Source of the DNA: Clavaria fumosa
Lineage: Eukaryota; Basidiomycota; Agaricomycetes; Agaricales; Clavariaceae
Length of the DNA stretch: 64,000 bases
Direction: 5' to 3'
NCBI GenBank assembly: GCA_951802425.1
Contig: OX637799.1
Span: 2,480,001-2,544,000 of the forward strand
The translations under genes and the position numbers were made by a program. Numbering within the stretch: position 1 is the first letter of the stretch; every line of letters starts with the position of its first letter. The notes below the pieces were generated by a model, which worked only from the letters and a program-made list of their open reading frames with translations, did not search any database and was not told the origin of the DNA. Positions 55,337-64,000 of this stretch are shown here, in pieces.

Positions 55337-58300
55337 GGGACTTCCCCATGGAAATCGCTGCTGTTTTTCTTACTTTTTTTTTTTCATCAACGCCATCACC
55401 ATCTCTCGCTCGCTCCACTCGCCCGAGGACGCTCCCTCGCTACTTGCCTTAATCTCTTCTCCTTTCCCTCTCTTCCTCCCCCCCCCCCCCCTTTTCTTTC
55501 TGATGCATCACGTCAAAAATCCCAGTCCCGCGCCGCTGATTTCTGATCCCTGCTCTCGGTTCCGCCGGCGTTCTTTCCTGACGTGCTATCTATCTATCCG
55601 TATCGGACCAAGATCCCTTCGCTCTCGACCCCCCTCCCATCTCCCATCTCCGCTCCTTTCCATTTTCTCTCTCGTTTATGATCATCTTTTGTTGGTGTGC
55701 TTTATCTCTCTCCCATCCTGCTAACGTTTTTGTGCCTGGGGAAACCCCCCCCTCCCCCCATCTTCCCGCGAGCCGTTAACGTCACTGTTTTTCACACGCG
55801 AGAACTCCCCGTTTACTTCTCTATTGCCAATCAATCGCCCTTGCTCCTCTCCATCACCGCCTCATCAATCGCCCCCTTTTTTGCCGCTCCTTGCCACTCT
55901 TATCTTAGGCCCAGGGCTCGAGGACCCGACCCGCGCTCTCACCCACCTCAGCTTCTCGCTTCCCGAGCTCGCCTTTTTACACGCCACGCCGTTACGGGTC
56001 CCTTTTTGATATGACGTTTTGTCCCTTTGTTTTTTTTTTTCTTCTTTTCCCTTTCTCACATCTTCATTACGTTTTCCTTCCCTCTCTCCCCTCTCTCTAT
56101 ATCTGCTGTCGTCTCTGTTTAATTGATGTCTTTTTTTTCTCTCGCGGTTCTCCGACCTAGACCAGCACCTTCCCAGAGACGGGGGAACGGCTCTCTCTTT
56201 CTTCCTCTTTCGTTTCTTCTCCCTTTTTTTGTTGTTGTTGGGGTTCTTTTTCCTCTACCGGTTTGTCTCGTTCTAACGCTCTCCCGATTGTTTGTTCTCT
56301 CTGCTGTTTGCTCCTTTCTCCTTGTTTCTTACTCTGTTTCCTCTGCCTACCTCCTTTTGCGTTTGTAGTTATAAAATATACCTTAACTATACCACTCGAA
56401 GACGAAAAAGCAAGCAAATTTAAACACATTGAATTTTTTCATTACAACAACAAAACACGAGGAGAGAGAAAAGTGTGTCCACTTCAGTCAGATCCAGCCT
56501 AGCGTGGGTCTCACAGAAGAAGGGAAAACAAGACCCGTCCGTCCGTCTATCTGCACACACACACATGGGACCACTTTAGCCTAGCGATACAATACAGTCA
56601 GGTAGTACCCACTCCACTCTTCTCGTTTACGTTGTCAAGCCCCAGCGCGAGAGACCACCACCACCTCACCACCGCGACGACGACGACCACCGATCGATCA
56701 CGTCTTGGCAGCACAAAACGCAGCGCTGCATCCTTATCTGGTGTTCATGTTCATTCATTTCCTGTCCGTATTCGTCCCTGGGACCCAAGAACCCACGCAC
56801 AGGCTCACGGCGGCGGTAAGCAAGTGCTTGTTGGGCTCATTCCCTACCTCTTATTCCCTGAGAACGCAAACACCTTGCCACGGTCTTGTCTTGTCTTGTC
56901 TCATTATTATTATCATTATATTTTCCCTTGCATCCGCGGATAAACCCAAAAATCCAAACCCAACAACAACACAACAAACAAAACCACCAAACAGCGGGAA
57001 CATAATAAAACAAAAAAAACAAAAAGGGGTGGGAAACTCAACAAAACCCCTCCCGTCGTCAGATTCCACAGATTTTGGGAAAATTTTATCCGCGGCTCAT
57101 CTCAGCGCTATGTGTGTGTTTGTTTAGCACCCCCCCTAAATAGGGGAAGACTCCGATCTGAGCGGCGCAATTTACGCCCGTTTCGTCAAAGGTTCGTTTT
57201 TTTTTTTTTAACCGTGCCTTCCGGTACGATGCACACCGACTGCCGGCACTGGCTGAGAGATGAGAAAGCAAAAAAGAGCTGAGAGAGAGAGAGATCATGC
57301 AATTACGTTCTTTTCCGAGACTAGCGCAAACTCTCTTGCGGTGGCGAGCAAAGAAGGATGGATGGACCTGTGTCCACGGACCGAGACCTGCGCGTCTGCT
57401 GCTGCAGCTGCAAGCAGCGCTTTTGCTTGCACATTGAAGCTGGTGTGTGTACGCCGCCGCTAAGCCTCGCGCGGTAAAGCACATCGTTAGGAAAAAGGGA
57501 CGACATCAACCCTACGGGTGCACACACAGTGCTGTAACGCTATTAGGCCCGGCCGCCGCGGAGCGTGCGCGCATGGGACGGAGAATCCTTCTTACGGAAG
57601 AGAAGAAGAATACCACAGCCCTCCTCTCAATCACAGCACACGACCTTACTCTAGCTGCTACATTGCCACCCACTATATCGCCTCAAGGTGAATCCTCGGG
57701 AGGAGTCTTACAAATGGGCTTTTTATAAAAAGCCCAAACACTTTGTCATGTCCTCCCCCCTCCCGATGTTCCAGCCACCGACAAAAACGCGTTTCGGAGT
57801 GTACTGCATGTGATTAATGTGATTACTCACTTCGTCATGTCTCCACTTTGTAAAGATCGAAGTCACAAAGAACTCTCGACACCAAAATCATTATCTTTTC
57901 CAGCGCGAGATCTCAGTCATCTCAATACTGTACGCTAGTCTAAAACGGAAGGCCAATATCTCCCGATCGAACACCCTCTCACCACCGTAAAGCAGAAAAA
58001 GAAAAGGGGGGGGAGGGGAAAGAAAGGAAATTGGAGCCGTTGCCTTACCAACCACCCCACCAGAACCCCGCTCTTCTAGCAGCGTCTATGTCTCGCCATT
58101 TCTCGCAGCGCACCCAGATAACGTGCCGTCATCTGAGCGCCATATCGCCCGCCAAGAGGATGTGCGATATCGGGCCGAGGCCCAAGAACAGAACACAACG
58201 GGGAGGGGGGTCCGGCAACGCAGTGTAGGTGAGCAGAAATATAAGCAGGCCAAGCTGCCATTGCGCCGGTGTCTTTTTTCGCCCGACACCCCCGCGCCCC

Positions 58301-58440
58301 CCCCCGCAGCAGGAGACCAGACCGAAAGAGGACTAGGGTGTACAGAACACACACTTGCACGCAACAGGACGGTCAGGTTTCACTGGGGCCAACCAGCAAG
58401 GGTTGGGTGTCGGTCGGTCGGCCCATTCGGACTAGGATTT
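55337..58440. other. Long non-coding stretch after the homeobox gene
   Basis: 3.1 kb. CT/T-rich throughout 55380-56360, probably including the 3' UTR; CA-rich patch at 56552; A-rich patch at 56940-57030. Frames in this stretch are low-complexity and lack domains or splice structure. No tRNA or rRNA recognised. Confidence 0.5.
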
Positions 58441-60230
58441 GCGGGGTGAAATTGCAGTCTGTTGCATGTATGAGTGCATGGTGTGTGATGATGACAGGTA
58501 GATGGGATGGGTGAAACATTGTGTAATGCATGTGGGACAATATCGGAGAGGATGATGAGCAAACAAAAAAAAAGTGGGTAAGGAAAAGGTGCAGGCCTGG
58601 AGGTTATAAGCCAGGAAAGCTTCAAACAGTGGTTAGAGCAGTCAGATATACAGGTAGACATTGTACAATGAAAAGGATAATTGCACAGACTTTTGAGCAC
58701 AAGGCCAAACAATACCAACAGTCCTTGTGGATATAGGCCAAACACCATTGAGTGTATGTTGCTTTGTCCCACAGTTGTTGGAGGCATTCAATATGGTTAC
58801 TCAGGGATTTCAATGTTCAAATTTTTACACAGCACCCTACTAGTGAAGACTCAAGGAACATCACTGCAGAACCACAACACATGGACCACAGAATTCTTAC
58901 ATAATGTAAGGATCAATTGCACAACTCAACCAAGGTGGCCACATTGGTTCAGTCCAGCATGATGCCCACTGGAAAGGACAAGTACCTTCTCAACAATGTG
59001 CAGTGTCCCATCAGTAAGGGCCCCATTGCCTCATCAGTATTGATGTTTCCTTTGTTCACCCACTGTGTGTCATGCCCCCAGTCTTGGGCAAGTGCCACTG
59101 ATTCCCCAGCCCTAATGGCAGTCATGGTGAGTATCCTGTTGTTCTGAGGATGGCTAGTCCTTTGATTCTATAAATGTCACATGTGCCATCCTTAACCACT
59201 GGTGACAGATGCTCTCTCTGGGTCTCCTTTTGATTGCTGAGCTGCTGCATGTTTTGGACAGCTCTTTACCCTTAAATGGAAGATTGCCTGTGACCAGTGT
59301 GCAGTTGGGGGCCCTCCTCTTGACATGCATTGAGACAAGGGATATCTGCACACATGATGATGCTGAGATCCTGTTCCAACCAATGATTCAGCAAGTTCCA
59401 AAGGGCTCTATCTGACCTTCTACAATGATGCAGTGAAGCCTCCCCCCCCAGCAGCACCAAGGCTTCCATTTTTGGGACTGCAATATACAAGAAGTCTTGG
59501 AGGTGCTTTTTGCTGATGGTGCCTCCTGTCAGGATTACTGAAGTAAGCCACCATAGCAAATACCAAAGCTGATACCAAATAGCAAAACTGAAGTCACATG
59601 ACCATCAATTTATTATTTTATTTTATTATTTTTTGAATCAGCATTTATATACCGCCACATGTGGCTAAGACAAAGATGCAGTAGCTAAAAGACTAGGAGT
59701 AATGGTTGCCACACCATCTGTAATTCTGAGGTAGTTAGGCATTGGTGTGCTAGGATGCATTAACCCTGACTAAATGAAAGGATTTTGTGAACCTGACGGA
59801 ATGAGGAGGAAGGAGAGGGAGAAATTGTATAGCAATCATAACCTGCAAAGGAATTTTACCTCTGAAATGAGTGGGGGATGCCTACAGTGAGCTCCTCCTC
59901 TGTAGTATACTCATCATCATCAGAATCCCCATCATCTAATATCATCTCCGCATCATGGTTTTGAGGTATCGAGAATTTGATCAATGCTGAATTCTTGGGG
60001 CCCTTGGAGTATGCACTAACTCCAATGGGGGTGCCACTACCTCTGATGCACCAGGTAGCTTCTTGGGTTGGCTGCACACTGTAGTAAGGGTGTTGGGAGG
60101 TTTGGACGGAAGGGAGTGAGAGGGGGGAAGAGGAGGGGCGGTTGTGGATGGTTTAAGCTTGCCAGATTGGAGTAGAGTCGCGTTGGCTCCCATTTCCGGG
60201 GTGTCCACTTTTTTCTTTCCTAAGTTCATT
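58441..60230. other. Degraded repeat-like sequence without recognisable gene
   Basis: CpG-poor sequence, in contrast with the GC-rich gene island to the left, so probably transposon-derived. Frames at 58681-58962 and 59856-60229 are short; the latter (acidic DDGDSDDDEYTTEEE) is collinear with the LINE ORF1 downstream end and may be its continuation after a frameshift. Confidence 0.4.
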
Positions 60231-60256
60231 TCTATGCGGCGCAGCTCCTTTGCCTT

Positions 60257-61279
60257 TCACCAACCCCTGAGGGGGGACCTATCCCCAAACAGGTAAAGGA
60301 CTTTGTGGGAGCGTAATAGGTGGCCGCAGATCTTGCCATCAGGATCTTCAAACGCGAAGCAGAGGCTGGACCTGTCACTGGTAAAATTGGCCGGGTTCTT
60401 AACCCAGCTAGGTTTCTGCATGATGGACAACTCCTGATAGACAGGATTGTGGGCAATGAGTTCTCGGTGGATTTTGTCAGAACTGTGTGCTGGGATACGA
60501 TTTGTTTTGCCAGTCCAGATGTTGTGAAGAAGCAGTTTTGACCACTTGACATCCTGGTAGACTGATACAGGGTGTTCGGAGAACAGGGCCACAATTGTTG
60601 TCAAGGCTGTGGTTACCAAGGCCAAGTGCTTGGCCAGGACATCAGGCGCTGCAGTCACGACCAAGTTACCCTTCGTGGTTCGGTGCATCTCCGAGAGTTG
60701 AACTGCGTGACCCAGCTTGGTAAGCCCATTGTTTAGGTCCTTGAGCAAGGTGAACGGTCTTTTTAAGGCATAGTGGGAGTAGGGCCCAAGTCTGATGACC
60801 AGTCTGGGCCGCGGCGAATTGGTTTTAGGCAGGGGAGGGGCTTTGGATGGGGGGGTAGTCGGCATGGGTGTGGGTTTCTGAGCTGCTTTGGTGGCCACAG
60901 CTGCATATGAGCCCGGAGCTGCTATGGAGGCATTGGCAAGCCGTGTGCCAATTGATTGGACCTGGTGCGAGAGGGTGGCAAGGTTGGATGAAATCTTCTT
61001 GAACTCCATGGACTCTGCGACAGAAGGTTCTTTGACCACCTTCCTAGATTTCGGAAACAGGACTGCCCAGTGGGAGGTAGCTGAAGAGTCAAAATACTCT
61101 GCAAGCCTGCGGGAATAGTCTTCATTCTTTTGCTTGATCAGCGTATCCAGGAGCGGAGAGGCACGCATGAACAGCGCTAGGAGTTGGTTGTGGAGAGTTT
61201 CGACTTCATTGGTCGTTTCCACGTAGCTAACATGCATGGAGCAGGGCAGGGGAGCCCCCAGGGGCTCCTTGGCTGGCAT
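60257..61279 (-). pseudogene. LINE (non-LTR retrotransposon) ORF1-like protein
   Basis: Open for 340 codons from MPAKEPLGAPLPCS. N-terminal helical part (ETLHNQLLALFMRASPLLD), Ser/Pro/Lys linker (AAVATKAAQKPTPMPTTPPS), then a domain with RPRLVIRLGPYSHYAL, HRTTKGNLVVTAAPDVLAKH, VKWSKLLLHNIWTGK and LCFAFEDPDGKICGHLLRSH, as in ORF1 of basidiomycete Tad-like LINEs that bind the element RNA. The usual C-terminal CCHC knuckle and the whole ORF2 (endonuclease and RT) are missing, so it is a truncated copy. The assignment rests on resemblance to this ORF1 type and is moderately certain. Confidence 0.6.
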
Positions 61280-61589
61280 GGGGTACGAGTTGGGACAGTA
61301 GTGGTAGTATGAGGCATTTTGCTATGGCGAGACGTTGTCGTGGTTGTGGTGTGACATGCGTGATGACATGACCATCAAGCCATCAAGTGCTGCCAGTGTT
61401 ACCAGCATTGCCAGTCTTGGCTCTGTACTCAGGCCAAATGATGGGACTAATGAAAAGAGTTTTTATATATGTATAAGTAATGATAAGCTAGAGTCTAAAT
61501 AGGGTGAGCCTGAGCCAATGGGTGATGACATGCTGGAGCAGAGAATGGCACCCCCTCAACCTGGAGGGATGCAAGGTGGCAAGGATACC

Positions 61590-62000
61590 TCATTTGACTA
61601 AGAGGACACTCATGGGCCCCTCCAGGTGTATGTGGGCCAATGAGTCTGTGGATTGCCAGTAGCTCAGGAAAGAGTTGGATTCCCAGTGCCCAAGGGTCTT
61701 GATGACATCAGGCAGGATGCCACACAGAAGCAGCTCTGTCATTCCACCAATGAAGAAACTGTGGCCTGAGAAGACATGGGATTCACCATTGAGGGCCCAG
61801 AAATTGTTGTACCACAAGAGAAACTTCTTTTTAGACAGAATCAGCCAACCACTGGACATGCAGTATGAGAAGAGCATGAAGTGCAGTGGATTCACATGCA
61901 CCCCAGCCAGTGCATTTCGGGCAGCAGAGCCAGAGTAGTAACCAGCAAATGAGGCTCCAAACTCACACAACAAATTCTCAGTTGTGGGCAGACAGTACAT
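61590..62000 (-). pseudogene. Tyrosine recombinase, C-terminal fragment
   Basis: A core-binding-like start (TENLLCEFGASFAGY) and a catalytic part with SGHSFFIGGMTELLL, LGHW and FLSYWQS. The H-x-x-R box of tyrosine recombinases reads H-S-F-F, so the second catalytic Arg is lost, while the His, Trp and Tyr positions remain. Fungal relatives occur in DIRS/Ngaro retrotransposons, Cryptons and stand-alone genes; the neighbouring RT is Ty3/gypsy-like and on the opposite strand, so DIRS cannot be concluded. Confidence 0.65.
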
Positions 62001-63760
62001 GGACCATGTCTACATAGATAATATATTCTTCAATGGGAGAAGTCTGGAGGATGTGTATGCTTGTCCTGACTCTACCATCAGTGATTCATCACTAAGGATA
62101 ACCCTAGGATACATGTTACCAACTTTGCAAGTTATCCTATTGTCATCCATAAGGGTCAGGTGCTTGGAGTTGCTCACAATCCTAAGACTTGGCTAGTGGA
62201 AACTTCCCATTGTAACTGTGAAGACATATTTAAAGCTGAGAGCTATGCTTCACTTGTCAGGAGTATCCATTCACACTCTCAAGTTTAGCATGGCTGCCTC
62301 AGAGCTGCAGGACAAGGACCTTCTTCAGTACTCAGGGACTGAAGACCCATTAGCAGAGGACCCTCTAGAAGGAGGACCCAAAGGTTCTGAAACTCCACCA
62401 GATCTTGTCAAGACTGGAGAGTTGTTAGAGGCAGTGGATATCTCTAAGGATCTCACTAAGGATCAGCAGAGGCTTTGCACAAAGTATTACTGACTAACCA
62501 ACTTGCTTTTGGACTTGATGGAAGGTTGGGAAGTCATCCAGGAGAATTGGAGATTAAGCTGAGGCCTGAATCTAAAGAGATATCCCTACCACCCTTTGGT
62601 TCATCTTCACCTGCTAAAAGAGAGGTTATGGATGAGCAAATTGACACTTGACTAAATAATGGAGTCATATCCCCTTCTAAGAGTCCATGGGGAGCTCCTG
62701 CATTCATTGTCTATAGAAATGGAAAACCAAGGATGGTCATTGACTACAGGAGACTTAATGCTATCACTATCCCAGATGAATTTCCTTTGCCTAGGCAGGA
62801 GGATATTCTCCAAGCATTAACTGGATGTCAATGGTTGTCTACCTTGGATGCACTTGCTGGATTCACTCAGATCACTATCAAGAAAGAGGACAGAGAGAAA
62901 ACAGCATTTAGGACCCATAGAGGTCTTCACCATTTCAATAGAATGCCATTTGGACTCAGGAATGGTCCTAGTACCTTCCAGAGAGTGATGCAAGGTGTAC
63001 TTGCACCTTGGTATACATTGATGATATAGTGGTCTACTCTACTACCTTTGAAGATCACTTGAAGCACCTAGACCTTGCATTCAAGGCTATCATCAAGGGA
63101 AACATCATTCTGGCTCCAAGAAAATGTCACTTTGCCTTAGTTCAACTAGCTGAGCCAAAGACTGTTAGTGAACTACAGACCTTCTTAGGGATGATGGTGT
63201 ACAGTATTTCTCAGCCTATATCCCTTACTGTGCATGGATAGCTAGTCCTGTGTTTAAGCTTCTTAAGAAGGACCATACAGTAAGTGGGATTGAGGGTCTT
63301 TGCAACAAGAAGCCTTTGAACTGTGCAAACAAGTCCTTACTAATGCACCTGTTAGGGCCAATGCATTGCCTTATAGGCTGTACACTGATGCCTGTGACTA
63401 TGGCCTTGGGGCTATACTCCAACAGGTTCAGCCTATTAAGGTCAAGGACTTGAAAGGAACAAGGGTTTATGATAAGTTATGGAAGGCTTACCAGGGGAAC
63501 CCACTCATCAAGATTCTTGAGCTGATAACTTTGAAGACACTGTTGTCCACATAGAGAGAGTCATCAGTTATTGGTCAAGAATCCTGAAAACTGCTGAAAG
63601 GAATTACTCACCTATTGAAAGAGAAGCATTAGCCCTGAAGGGAGGACTAGTCAAGTTCCAGTGCTTCTTGGAGGAAGTGTAGTAACTGCCATAACAGATC
63701 ATGCAGCAGTCAAGATTATAGAGAGCCAGAATGTAAGTCATCACCATGCAAATGTAGGTG
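62001..63760 (+). pseudogene. pol: Ty3/gypsy protease-RT-RNase H remnant (element H)
   Basis: Collinear pieces in several frames: a protease-side segment (VTNFASYPIVIHKGQVLG near 62120), LQYSGTEDPL and AFGLDGRLG linkers, RT (PRMVIDYRRLNAITIPDEFP, FNRMPFGLRNGPSTFQRVMQ, catalytic VYIDDIVVYS near 63010) and RNase H (LYTDACDYGLGAILQQVQ, about 63380; ITDHAAVK near 63700). Frameshifts near 63000, 63230 and 63300 and a stop near 62650. A different lineage from elements A, B and D. Confidence 0.82.
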
Positions 63761-64000
63761 TCTCAGCATGTATTTCCCTTTTTTCCAGCAGCAAGATGGT
63801 TTGACCATGGCAAACTGCTCAGATATATGTGTGCTGTTGCCTCACTTTCCTGGAGTTCTGGGGCAGCTAAGTTTGCACTTGCAGCCTCAGTGAAAACATT
63901 TGGGCACAATTTGGAAAAGATGATGGCAACAAGTAAGGCAAGGTGGTGGAGAGGATTGTGAAGGTTGATTCTTTCATGGATATATGTGTAGGTGTCATGC
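63761..64000. other. Window end, no gene recognised
   Basis: A 67-codon frame (63758-63961) has no domain. Probably still repeat sequence. Confidence 0.4.

Noticed and set aside
53245..55418. Long minus-strand frames opposite the homeobox gene
   Set aside because: Low-complexity Cys/Trp/Arg/Val strings antisense to CAC/CAG and GCC repeats; the plus strand encodes the homeodomain.
56632..57127. 103- and 140-codon frames
   Set aside because: Overlapping frames in low-complexity sequence; no recognisable protein.
61590..63760. A single DIRS/Ngaro element formed by the recombinase and the RT
   Set aside because: The two lie on opposite strands and the RT motifs are of Ty3/gypsy type.

Overview
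The window is nuclear DNA of a filamentous basidiomycete, most likely an Agaricomycete. The evidence is the many 50-70 bp GT-AG introns, chromodomain-bearing Ty3/gypsy elements, CpG-directed decay of repeats, and host genes (ureG, a Vip1-type RRM gene, a Cdc11/Nud1 scaffold, a TALE homeobox gene) of ordinary basidiomycete architecture. I cannot name the species.

Layout. Positions 1-35.9 kb are a stack of nested transposable elements; 36.2-55.3 kb is a gene island; 55.3-58.4 kb is long non-coding sequence; 58.4-64 kb returns to degraded elements (a LINE ORF1, a tyrosine recombinase fragment, a Ty3/gypsy pol corpse).

The nest can be read from target-site duplications and from reading frames that rejoin. 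The oldest host is an LTR of family A (27196-30693). Element D (Ty3/gypsy, own LTR 26851-27195) sits in it. A younger element A (Ty3/gypsy chromovirus, 1.46-kb LTR at 21176-22639) is inserted in D's integrase. Element B (chromovirus, 304/305-bp LTRs at 5135-5438 and 19481-19785, 5-bp duplication CGGAT) is inserted in A's gag, whose frame rejoins exactly when B is removed. Element C (9717-18466, two nearly identical 2.5-kb inverted arms, 7-bp duplication GCCGTCA) is inserted in B's gag. A decayed hAT transposon lies inside C. To the right, the old A-type LTR also took up a terminal-inverted-repeat element with a 35-bp minisatellite, a small hAT-like MITE, and a compact gag-only LTR element (27675-29048, LTRs of 319 bp, 5-bp duplication TATAA).

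The most unusual observation concerns family A. Between pol and the 3' LTR it carries an intron-containing gene on the opposite strand, encoding a coiled-coil protein. A second, gag-pol-deleted copy (30694-31779) keeps an antisense open frame at the same place, with a cysteine-rich segment followed by a coiled coil.

The gene island holds, in order: ureG (-, nickel insertion into urease), an F-box-like protein gene (+), a vip1-type RRM gene (-, eight exons with a 12-nt microexon), a proline/serine-rich protein of unknown function (+), a cdc11/NUD1-type septation/mitotic-exit scaffold (+, eleven exons), and a TALE homeobox transcription factor (+). These look like independent housekeeping and regulatory genes, not a cluster acting on one pathway.
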